A stretch of 64,000 bases of DNA from Bacteroidales bacterium. Lineage in GTDB: Bacteria > Bacteroidota > Bacteroidia > Bacteroidales > Muribaculaceae. Under the pieces are notes generated by a model, which had not been told where the DNA came from, made no database searches, and saw only the letters and a list, made by a program, of their open reading frames with translations. The stretch is taken from positions 1-64,000 of the forward strand of contig JAAVFJ010000005.1 of assembly GCA_014800845.1 (NCBI GenBank). The letters are read 5' to 3'. This document shows positions 8,363-16,057 of the stretch, piece after piece. The first letter of the stretch is position 1. Each line of letters begins with the position of its first letter. The position numbers and the translations under genes are program-made.

Positions 8363-10108
8363 ATGAACTCAAAACTACTCTACGTAGTGCTGTCGCTGCT
8401 TCTGACCTCGCTGTCAGTGAAAGCAGCTGATTTCACAATCTATTACGACAATTCCGAAACCGGCTGGGAAAGCGTCGGCATCCACTACTGGGGAGGCCCG
8501 CAGACCGAATGGCCCGGTGTGGAGATTGACCATGTGGATGGCAATATCTGGTCTTACACTTTCCCCTCTGATCCCAAGGGCGTAAGTGGCTTTCTGTTTA
8601 AACACGCCACTCTCAGCGGCGATGAATATCAGACTGCTGACATGTCGAAAGCTCCCATAAACGGCCACCTTTATAAAGGTGCCGGCGGCGAGAAGGGCAA
8701 AGTGACCGACGAGGGCCTCTACGAAGGTACTCCGGCCCCCAAGACCGCTACGGTGACCGCCTCGCCCAAAACAGGAGCACGCTTCTCTGAGCAGATTACT
8801 GTGACGCTCACCGCCACTCCCGCTGTACCTATTTATTATACCACCGACGGCTCGCTGCCCACCAAGGCTTCTGCAGTCTATGCCTCCCCACTCACTTTTA
8901 ACGCAACCACCGAACTGCGTACGCTCACCGTGACTGACGAGGGGGTGGAAAAGACCCAGTCGTTCATCTACACCAAGCGCCAGACCGTGGAACCCGCTGA
9001 TGGCATACTTACCACTGATTTCTACCGCGTGAACCCCGATGGCAAGAATGGGTCCAACCGCACTGTCGACATGAAGTTCACCAAGCACCCTAACACCAAC
9101 TATCAGTGCACCGCCGACAACGCTATGACCAACTGGACTAACGATGACCTGATTTGTCAGGGTGTAGCCCGCGATATCGCCTCGGCCTTCAAGGGTAAAC
9201 ATGAGTATCCCGTGATTGACTCTTATGCTATCTTCGGCGCCTATGATGCTGAGAATCTCTACCTCGGGGTGCAGTACGTTTACTCCGTGTGGGATGCCGG
9301 CGGCGACGGCAAGTCTGACAACGACCGTCACCGCCCCTGGATGATGGATGGCCGCATCATGCTTGCCTTTGACCTTGACCCCAACAAGGAGTTTGAGGGT
9401 GTTCTGGCTAACGGCAACACCATCTGGGATGCCGATGGACAATATAATGTGATGCGCAACGGCACCGACTGCATCTGGCTCGGCAACACCAAGCCCACCG
9501 TAGGCGTGCCCGCCCTCTTCTTCCCCAACGCCAACGGCACCACAAGCTATGACGCTCCCGACTGCGTGACATTTGGCAGCGAGCCTTTCTATGGTGTGGC
9601 CGACGGTCTCCTCCCTTGCATCGAGCACATCTGGGGTCAGAAAGATTTCGGCTATGACCCCGAGGAGCTCCGCACTAACGACGGCTTCGTAGACCTCATC
9701 AGTGAAGTGGGCCGCGACAAGCACACTTTCTATGAATGGAAATTACCCCTCTCAAAACTCGGCATCACCGAGCAGCAGATCAAGGACCAAGGCATAGGCG
9801 TAATGGTGATTGACACTTACGGCCAGGGTGCCATCGGATGTACTCCTTACGATCCCACTGTCTTCGACAACGCACTGACCTCATACTCCAAAGACCCCTC
9901 TACCAGCGCCGAGAAAGAGGATAAGGACATCTTCACTTTCAAGCACCCCCGCATAGGAGGCGACCTCTCCCTGTCAGCTGAAGAGATAGAAATTACCGAC
10001 CAGACACCCGCCGAATACTTCACCATCGACGGCCTGCGAGTAGCCAACCCCACCCACGGCCTCTACATCATGCGCCGCGGCGGCAAAGCAACCAAAGTAA
10101 TCCTGTAA
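8363..10108 (+). CDS. Secreted multi-domain carbohydrate-binding protein
   Basis: 581 residues from ATG 8363, which opens a clean signal peptide (MNSKLLYVVLSLLLTSLSVKA). Next comes a starch-binding-module-like segment (DFTIYYDNSETGWESVGIHYWGG, about 22-110), then a chitobiase C-terminal-like fold (PIYYTTDGSLPT, about 125-205), then a long region resembling CBM9-type carbohydrate-binding domains (YAIFGAYDAENLYLGVQY; MDGRIMLAFDLD, about 215-490). The last 40 residues (EYFTIDGLRV, GLYIMRRGGKATKVIL) resemble a type IX sorting tail. No catalytic domain is recognised, so it more likely captures glycan or displays a binding surface. Domain names are from motif recall and should be treated as probable. 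Confidence 0.7.
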   Translation: MNSKLLYVVLSLLLTSLSVKAADFTIYYDNSETGWESVGIHYWGGPQTEWPGVEIDHVDGNIWSYTFPSDPKGVSGFLFKHATLSGDEYQTADMSKAPINGHLYKGAGGEKGKVTDEGLYEGTPAPKTATVTASPKTGARFSEQITVTLTATPAVPIYYTTDGSLPTKASAVYASPLTFNATTELRTLTVTDEGVEKTQSFIYTKRQTVEPADGILTTDFYRVNPDGKNGSNRTVDMKFTKHPNTNYQCTADNAMTNWTNDDLICQGVARDIASAFKGKHEYPVIDSYAIFGAYDAENLYLGVQYVYSVWDAGGDGKSDNDRHRPWMMDGRIMLAFDLDPNKEFEGVLANGNTIWDADGQYNVMRNGTDCIWLGNTKPTVGVPALFFPNANGTTSYDAPDCVTFGSEPFYGVADGLLPCIEHIWGQKDFGYDPEELRTNDGFVDLISEVGRDKHTFYEWKLPLSKLGITEQQIKDQGIGVMVIDTYGQGAIGCTPYDPTVFDNALTSYSKDPSTSAEKEDKDIFTFKHPRIGGDLSLSAEEIEITDQTPAEYFTIDGLRVANPTHGLYIMRRGGKATKVIL

Positions 10109-10164
10109 AAGCGCCGCTACCAGCAAAAATCTGAAGCCGTTCTCACGGCAAATATCCCCATAGA

Positions 10165-10228
10165 GTGCCCCGAAAGGTTTCTACCCAAAGCAAAAAATTG
10201 CACCAAGGGTAGAGCTTCTTCGGGGCAC
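10165..10228. repeat. Two-tier hairpin repeat
   Basis: GTGCCCCGAA (10165-10174) and TTCGGGGCAC (10219-10228) are perfect inverted copies, with a second inner pair CTACCC (10181-10186) and GGGTAG (10207-10212). No T tract follows, so it is not a standard terminator. It shares the GTGCCCCG...CGGGGCAC theme with the larger palindrome at 10481-10668. The DNA between (10229-10450) holds further short palindromes such as GAATCGCGCCGCGATTC but no gene. Confidence 0.65.
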
Positions 10229-10480
10229 CGTCATATCCGGAAACTTCAGCGTCCCCCTATTGCCGGAACCAACGCCAACCAATAGCCGCTTACCCCAATA
10301 CCGCCGAGATTGAATCACAATGTCAAAGAACCGGGAGCAAAATCCCCAGGGAATTTCACCCCCGCGAGACGAAACGAATCGCGCCGCGATTCCCGTCCAC
10401 CGCATGGAGAGGAGAATCCCATCCTCCGACCACCCAGACCTTGACATAGAGATTGTGGCAAAATAGCGTAGTTACGTGGT

Positions 10481-10668
10481 GCGGAGCGCCGTTAATTTCG
10501 ATAGCCGGTGGGCAATACCCCCGGAAAGTGCCGACAAAATATGTGCCCCGGAGGGGTACCACACTTAAGCATATACCCTACTACGGATGTCGTACCCCTC
10601 GGGGCACTTTCCCTCACGGTAGCTACCGGGGGCGCTCCCCCGACTATTGAGATTACAGGCGCTCCGCG
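10481..10668. repeat. Large nested palindrome
   Basis: An outer pair GCGGAGCGCC (10481-10490) and GGCGCTCCGC (10659-10668) encloses GGAAAGTGCC (10523-10532) with GGCACTTTCC (10603-10612), an inner 16-bp stem starting GTGCCCCG (10543) that pairs with the segment ending CGGGGCAC (10607), and a small hairpin CGGGGGCGCTCCCCCG near 10627. Bases 10603-10607 can join either of two stems, so two folds exclude each other. All open frames across it are out-of-frame readings of the palindrome. The gene-free stretch runs 10109-10841. Confidence 0.7.
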
Positions 10669-10841
10669 CCTTGCGTTTGCCGCTAAAGGTAATACGTTAA
10701 CAATACTGGTTGGAAGCCGTTGCCCGGGCGCGGTAAATCGGGGATTTTGGCTAATGCTCTACAGTCGAAAACCTAATTAAAGACTTAGCCGCGGCCCCCG
10801 GGTGGGAGTCGCGGCTTATTGTTGGGTTGTTTGTTGCGGGA

Positions 10842-12107
10842 TTATTCACCGGTGTATTTCTTCATGATGAGACAGGCGTTGTGACCACCGAAACCAAAGG
10901 TGTTGGAAAGGGCTACATTCACGGGGCGCTTCTGAGCCTCATTGAATGTGAAATTGAGGTTATAGTCTACCTCGGGGTCGTTATCACCCTCTGCATGGTT
11001 GATTGTAGGGGGAACAACGTCGTCGGTGATGGCACGCACGCAGAAGAGAGCCTCAAGTGCGCCGGCGGCACCGAGAAGGTGACCGGTCATAGACTTGGTT
11101 GAGCTGAGGTTCATCTTGTAAGCGTGGTCGCCGAATACAGCCTTGATAGCCTTGGCTTCGGAGATGTCACCTACGGGGGTAGAGGTGCCGTGTAGGTTGA
11201 TGTAGTCCACGTCTTCGGGCTTCATGCCGGCATCGCGCAGAGCACCCTCCATCACGAGGCGGGCGCCGAGGCCCTCGGGGTGAGTGGCGGTGATGTGGTA
11301 AGCGTCGGCTGAGAGGCCGCCACCTACTACTTCAGCGTAGATGTGGGCACCGCGAGCCTTGGCGTGCTCATATTCCTCAAGCACGAGGGCGGCAGCACCT
11401 TCGCCGATCACGAAACCGTCGCGAGAACCGGAGAATGGGCGTGAAGCGGTAGTGGGATCGTCGTTGCGGGTCGAGAGGGCGCGCATAGAGTTGAAGCCAC
11501 CAACACCGGCGGGGTAAACGGCAGCTTCTGCGCCACCGGCTACGATTGCGTCGGCATAGCCGAGGCGGATGTAGTTGAATGCGTCAACCAGAGCATTGTT
11601 TGAAGATGCGCAAGCTGACACGGTGCCGAAGTTGGGGCCACGGAATTCGTGGTTGATTGAGATGTGGCCGGCAGCGATGTCGGCAATCATCTTGGGGATG
11701 AAGAAGGGGTTGTATTTGGGACCCTGATCTTCATGCACGGCATAATATCCGGCCTCTTCCTCGAAGGTGTGGAGGCCGCCGATGCCTGCAGCGAAGATTA
11801 CACCTACACGGTTCTTGTCCACGCCTTCGGAGTCAATGCCGGAATCGGCTATTGCTTCGTCGGCAGCTACAAGAGCGTACATTGCATATAAATCAAGCTG
11901 GCGGGCTTTTTTGCGATCAAAATGGTCGGCAGGGTTAAAGTCCTTTACCTCGCAAGCGAACTGGGTCTTGAACTTAGAGCTGTCGAAATGAGTGATAGGG
12001 CCGGCACCGCTCTTGCCTTTGAGGGCGTTCTCCCAGGTAGTCTTGGCATCATTGCCAATGGGAGTGAGGGCACCGAGACCGGTTACTACTACGCGTTTTA
12101 GTTCCAT
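10842..12107 (-). CDS. fabF: 3-oxoacyl-[ACP] synthase II (KAS II)
   Basis: 421 residues, typical of FabF, which condenses malonyl-ACP with a growing acyl-ACP in fatty-acid elongation. The Cys-His-His catalytic set is visible: Cys166 in VSACASS, His306 in NLHGTSTPVGD and His343 in KSMTGHLLGAAGALEA. The start MELKRVVVTGLGALTPIG is the canonical N-terminus. It lies 112 bases downstream of acpP on the same strand, the usual acpP-fabF pairing, so the two are probably co-transcribed. Confidence 0.97.
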   Translation of the reverse strand: MELKRVVVTGLGALTPIGNDAKTTWENALKGKSGAGPITHFDSSKFKTQFACEVKDFNPADHFDRKKARQLDLYAMYALVAADEAIADSGIDSEGVDKNRVGVIFAAGIGGLHTFEEEAGYYAVHEDQGPKYNPFFIPKMIADIAAGHISINHEFRGPNFGTVSACASSNNALVDAFNYIRLGYADAIVAGGAEAAVYPAGVGGFNSMRALSTRNDDPTTASRPFSGSRDGFVIGEGAAALVLEEYEHAKARGAHIYAEVVGGGLSADAYHITATHPEGLGARLVMEGALRDAGMKPEDVDYINLHGTSTPVGDISEAKAIKAVFGDHAYKMNLSSTKSMTGHLLGAAGALEALFCVRAITDDVVPPTINHAEGDNDPEVDYNLNFTFNEAQKRPVNVALSNTFGFGGHNACLIMKKYTGE

Positions 12108-12219
12108 AGAATACTATAAATACACGCGGCGCACCTTAGCGACGCATCCCGATGTGGAGGCCGTGACGGCTCCCGGCGGGGTGGCTGCTTTGTGCGCTGC
12201 GTTGGTAAAGGGGAATGGC

Positions 12220-12456
12220 TTACTTCTTGTTTGCCTCAATGTAGGCAATAGCGTCACCTACAGTGGCGATCTTTTCTGCCTCATCTTCGGGGATCTGGAG
12301 GTCGAATACCTTCTCAAACTCCATGATCAGCTCTACAGTGTCGAGAGAGTCTGCGCCGAGATCCTTGCTGAATTCAGCGGTTTCAACTACTTCGTTCTCG
12401 TCTACGCTGAGCTTGTCCACGATGATTTCCTTTACTTTTGCAGCTATTTCAGACAT
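12220..12456 (-). CDS. acpP: Acyl carrier protein
   Basis: 78 residues from ATG 12456. A longer reading from 12522 exists but adds a tail unlike any carrier protein and would begin at the promoter box, so [16 protein letters not shown] is taken as the start. The serine that receives 4'-phosphopantetheine is in the canonical [10 protein letters not shown]. The protein is strongly acidic, as expected, and carries acyl chains for fabF and the rest of fatty-acid synthesis. It is upstream of fabF in the same orientation. Confidence 0.97.
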   Translation of the reverse strand: MSEIAAKVKEIIVDKLSVDENEVVETAEFSKDLGADSLDTVELIMEFEKVFDLQIPEDEAEKIATVGDAIAYIEANKK

Positions 12457-12510
12457 GGTGCTAAAATGGTTTTTGGGTGAATATTTCTTATTTTGTTTAT
12501 TTTCAGAGTG

Positions 12511-12518
12511 CAAAGTAA
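12511..12518 (-). promoter_or_regulatory. Promoter -7-like box for acpP-fabF
   Basis: The minus strand reads TTACTTTGC, a 7-of-8 match to TAnnTTTG, 55 bases upstream of the acpP ATG and the only candidate in the gap. Confidence 0.4.
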
Positions 12519-12666
12519 ACAATTATATCTGAGATACGGAAATTTTTTAGCAGGAAATTTACCTTTTTCTGCACAAGGGGTGTTTTTCTGTGCATTTTCC
12601 GCAGGTTTTTCAGGTTGCCGAGGGGGAATTTTCCTCCCCCGGCACCTGATTCTTCTCTTTAAGAGT

Positions 12667-14346
12667 CTACTTTACGAGCACTTTACGCGGCGTGGGGCTC
12701 TGGAGGGTCTTCACAAGATAGAGTCCGGCCGGCAGGTGGATGATTTCGTTGCAGCCCACTGAGGCGCGGCGGCATACGGTCTTGCCTGATATGTCGGTCA
12801 CTATCAGGTCGGTGTGTTCGCCGCTTATCATGATGCGGATGCCCCCGGGCACATCGGTAACCCACAGGGGCTCGGGCACATCTACGCGCAATACGGAGCT
12901 GGTGGTGATGGTTATCACATTGCTCAGCGGGCTTTCGTAGCCCAGGCGCACGCTCTGCACTGTGTAGCTCTCCTCTACGTTCTCATCTCGATCATCTATA
13001 TCGAGGAACAGGTCTTCCGCATCAAGGCGAGTGGTGACTGGACCGGTGGGGAGATGGCGTGTGCGGTTCACTATGTAGTAGTCCACCACTTCCCCCTCTG
13101 CCGGGGCAGCCCAACGGGCGCGATAGCCGGTAGCCGAAAGGTTTTCGGGGGCGAGAGCCTTGAGGGGAGTGAGCACGGGCACGGGATAAGCTTTGCCATG
13201 AACGTCAACATGGAAAGTCTTGCCTGCCGGAAAGCCACCGTCGTAGATGGTGAGGGCGGCGTTGTGCTCCCCTACTGCCGTGGGAGTGTAGCGTATGGTG
13301 AGTTTATAGCCGGTGTCGCCGTTAACCTGCGAGGCAGGGATACTGTTGGTGTAGAGGGTGTACATGCCTCTGTCCTCACCGGTGATTCGCACCGAGAGCG
13401 CTGAGGTGAGATTCGCACCGTTGATAAGTAGTTCCACCTCTTGAGTTTTGCCCACAGCCACTTCCCCGAGGTCTATGCTTGAGCCGTCGATGGGGGCAAA
13501 CAGTTCCGGTTCGCCGGTGATGGGGGGCGTTATGGTGCTTCCCTGGTCAGCCAGATAGAAGGTCTCGGTGGTGCGGGTGCCCCAGATGTATTCCGCCAGC
13601 TCGGGGAAGTCAATAAATGGGTTGCGGTTACCCTGAATCTGATAGACAGCCTCGTTGCGCATGATTTCCTTCTGGCTCACGGGGTCACGGCGCGCCCAGT
13701 CCAGGAGCAATTCGTAGGCCCAGGGCTTGAGGGTCGGGTAAGTGCCATTCTGCACCATATAAGTATATTTCCAAGTGTAGTCCTGATAGCAGGTGGCCAT
13801 ATAGAAATATGTACGCGCGAAGTCACCTTTATATTCATCGGCAGGTTCAAACACCTGTGCGGCGCCTCCCCCCTGACCTGCGTAAGCATAGCCCACGGTG
13901 GTCACACCATTATTAAATGTAGGTGTCATCACCTCGCCGAGAGGATAATTGCTTTTAGCCATATTGGCAGCCGATTCACTGGGATAGAGATGATTGAGGT
14001 CGGTATACGCCTCATTCTGGTCACCGCCCCACCAGGATTTCGGGAAAGAGTGTTCACGGTTCATGCCACTCCAGCCGCGGGAGACGTAGAAGACCATGTC
14101 GGAATACATCTCCCACCAACGTTTCTGCCCGTTATAAAGCTCCGGATACACATCGGTCTTCGGGAATTGTGTGGGGAAAAGACTATTGTAGGTCACCACG
14201 GTATGCGGCCTGACGGTCTGATAAGCCGCCGTCTTCAGCTCCTCCTTGCGCTTGCCGTCGAGGCGCTGATAGTAACCCGAGGGTATGTCGGCATAACTTA
14301 GGCCGGCGGTGGCAATCAGCAGAATCAGTGATAATATTCTGTTCAC
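12667..14346 (-). CDS. Secreted endonuclease I family nuclease with C-terminal sorting tail
   Basis: 559 residues starting at GTG 14346 with a signal peptide (MNRILSLILLIATAGLSYA). Residues about 20-260 form an endonuclease I (EndoI/BsnI-type) domain: the active-site segment MNREHSFPKSWWGG (His99), DLNHLYPSE (His119) and the conserved GQGGGAAQVFEPADEYKGD. The domain cleaves nucleic acids non-specifically with a divalent metal. Then come beta-sandwich segments (about 300-490) and a type IX-like tail (IVTDISGKTV, LPAGLYLVKT, RKVLVK). The GTG overlaps the TGA of the upstream paralogue, indicating coupled translation. Likely a secreted DNA or RNA scavenger. Confidence 0.85.
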   Translation of the reverse strand: MNRILSLILLIATAGLSYADIPSGYYQRLDGKRKEELKTAAYQTVRPHTVVTYNSLFPTQFPKTDVYPELYNGQKRWWEMYSDMVFYVSRGWSGMNREHSFPKSWWGGDQNEAYTDLNHLYPSESAANMAKSNYPLGEVMTPTFNNGVTTVGYAYAGQGGGAAQVFEPADEYKGDFARTYFYMATCYQDYTWKYTYMVQNGTYPTLKPWAYELLLDWARRDPVSQKEIMRNEAVYQIQGNRNPFIDFPELAEYIWGTRTTETFYLADQGSTITPPITGEPELFAPIDGSSIDLGEVAVGKTQEVELLINGANLTSALSVRITGEDRGMYTLYTNSIPASQVNGDTGYKLTIRYTPTAVGEHNAALTIYDGGFPAGKTFHVDVHGKAYPVPVLTPLKALAPENLSATGYRARWAAPAEGEVVDYYIVNRTRHLPTGPVTTRLDAEDLFLDIDDRDENVEESYTVQSVRLGYESPLSNVITITTSSVLRVDVPEPLWVTDVPGGIRIMISGEHTDLIVTDISGKTVCRRASVGCNEIIHLPAGLYLVKTLQSPTPRKVLVK

Positions 14347-15722
14347 CTTACTATATATTTAAGTGTTTTGCTCTTGCATACCATAATATATATGCCACGC
14401 ATCTGCGGCTTACCGGGGAGCGGAGTGCCGTCGATGCTGAAGAAGCGGGCATCGGCATCAATCTGAATAAATTCCACGGATGCCTCTTTGCAGTCACCCT
14501 CCAGGCGCACGGTCACAGGCTCCGCCAAGTCGCGACCGGTGAGCGTAAGGGTAGCCACATGAGGCGCAGACATCGTGGCCTCCTGGGGGAGATAGCGCAC
14601 CGTGAGCTCGCAACCATCCTCACTATTAATGTCGGAAGCGGGCAGACTCACAGCTTTCAGCGGAATTCCGGCGGTGATAATATCGTAATACTCAGCATCG
14701 AGCCCTGAAATAGTGGCGGTCACAGAGTGGGTAAACCCGGAGCCGAGCACCGGCACGATGTGGATTACACCCTCCTGCGGTTCGCCGCTCTCAAACGTAG
14801 TGATGTCGCCATTGAGGGGCGCAGTGATTACAGCATACTCGGGATCGGGGTTCGGATCCGGGTCGGGATCAGGATCGGGGTCCGGGTCAGGGTCTATTAC
14901 TTCGCCGCTATGCCAGCCCTGGTCCATCAGCGAGCCCCAGATGTGCTCCACCATCTCCGGATGGTCTATGAACGGGTTGCGGTTCTTCTGCTGAGAGTAG
15001 ACACCGTCATTGCGCTTGCGCTCCTTGTCGCTCACGGGGTCCTGACGGTGCCAGCGCAGTAGCATCTCCAGCGCCCAGGGCTGCAGCGTGGGGTATGTGC
15101 CCTGCGCGGCAGTGCGAAGTCCGTCGGAGCTCCAGCTGAGGTCCTGATAGCATGTCACCATATAGAAATAGGTTCGGGCCATGTCACCTTTATATTCATC
15201 AGCAGGTTCAAAGACATAGGTAGCGCCGCCACCCTGACCGCTCACAGGGGCGCCGAGGGTATAATAAGGTGACTGACACCGGGAGTTGGGGGCCTTCACC
15301 TTACCGGGGTCCACCTCGCCGAAGGGGTGATTGCTTCGGTCATTGTTAGCCCATTGGTCCACAGGCATGAGGTGGACTATATCCTTATAGGCATTGTTAT
15401 TGGCGCCACCCCACCAGGATTTCGGGAAGGTGTGCTCTATGTTCATACCGCTATGGCCGGATATGCTTACTTTCTCATGAGTGTAAATATCCATCCAGTA
15501 GGTACCGGTAGGGTCCACATCAGTGTATTCAAACGCCGGCCAAGTGCCCGAACTGTAACTGATGGGGGTGTGTGACTTAATTATGGAGTACAGCTGACTC
15601 TTCAGGGCACTTTTGCTTTTGCCCTCGCAATCCTTGTAATAATCCTTCGGCGCATCAGCCCAAGCCGAGGAAGCCGACACCAGCAATATGCCGGCCATGA
15701 GTGAATTTATTGTAAGACGCAT
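14343..15722 (-). CDS. Secreted endonuclease I family nuclease with Asp-Pro linker
   Basis: 459 residues, paralogous to the downstream gene. Signal peptide MRLTINSLMAGILLVSASSAWA, then the EndoI domain with MNIEHTFPKSWWGGANN (His97), DIVHLMP (His117) and FEPADEYKGDMARTYFYMVTCYQD. A linker of repeated Asp-Pro dipeptides (about residues 275-292), encoded by near-repeats of a 6-bp unit at about 14845-14900, joins a beta-rich C-terminal region ending in a sorting-like tail (FFSIDGTPLPG, RGIYIMVCKSKTLKYIVR). It is the first gene of a two-gene unit and the stop overlaps the GTG of the next gene by four bases. Probably arose with its neighbour by tandem duplication. Confidence 0.85.
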   Translation of the reverse strand: MRLTINSLMAGILLVSASSAWADAPKDYYKDCEGKSKSALKSQLYSIIKSHTPISYSSGTWPAFEYTDVDPTGTYWMDIYTHEKVSISGHSGMNIEHTFPKSWWGGANNNAYKDIVHLMPVDQWANNDRSNHPFGEVDPGKVKAPNSRCQSPYYTLGAPVSGQGGGATYVFEPADEYKGDMARTYFYMVTCYQDLSWSSDGLRTAAQGTYPTLQPWALEMLLRWHRQDPVSDKERKRNDGVYSQQKNRNPFIDHPEMVEHIWGSLMDQGWHSGEVIDPDPDPDPDPDPDPNPDPEYAVITAPLNGDITTFESGEPQEGVIHIVPVLGSGFTHSVTATISGLDAEYYDIITAGIPLKAVSLPASDINSEDGCELTVRYLPQEATMSAPHVATLTLTGRDLAEPVTVRLEGDCKEASVEFIQIDADARFFSIDGTPLPGKPQMRGIYIMVCKSKTLKYIVR

Positions 15723-16057
15723 TGTGTTGAGTTAAAAAGTTAGTCCGCTTCCGGTGAAACGGGTTGCAAATGTAGTAAAAAAGGTTGGGAAATTGAGCGC
15801 CTCACTCTAAAAAAATATCACTCCCGGGGATATGCATATCGAGATGGATGTTTATGCACGCAATATTCACTCCAAAAACCACCCCGGAGGCAAAAAAGAG
15901 GCAAATTTAACACTGAAAACCTGCTATAAAACATAAAATTATCTTTTTTGAGCAGAAAATGCGTGTGGGCTCAAAAAAAACTCCTATATTTGCAAGCTGA
16001 TATTTGCGCATTTTTGAACAAAAATTAAAACACATAAAAATTAACTGATTAACAGCA
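15723..16057. other. Divergent gene-free region upstream of secDF
   Basis: 335 bp between the divergent nuclease and secDF genes. It is AT-rich, holds the secDF -7 box (15985-15992), and shows no open frame of note, no strong hairpin and no RNA gene signature. Confidence 0.5.
15985..15992 (+). promoter_or_regulatory. Promoter -7 box for secDF
   Basis: TATATTTG followed by C, a perfect TAnnTTTG match 65 bases upstream of the secDF ATG. A clear -33 TTTG is not seen at the right distance. Confidence 0.5.

Noticed and set aside
8414..9724. A 436-codon minus-strand frame inside the carbohydrate-binding gene
   Set aside because: Antisense shadow of a gene with a clear signal peptide and domains; no promoter and no recognisable protein features.
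10453..10780. Small open frames across the nested palindrome
   Set aside because: Several frames on both strands are open only because the sequence is palindromic and stop-poor; products have no fold or homology cues.
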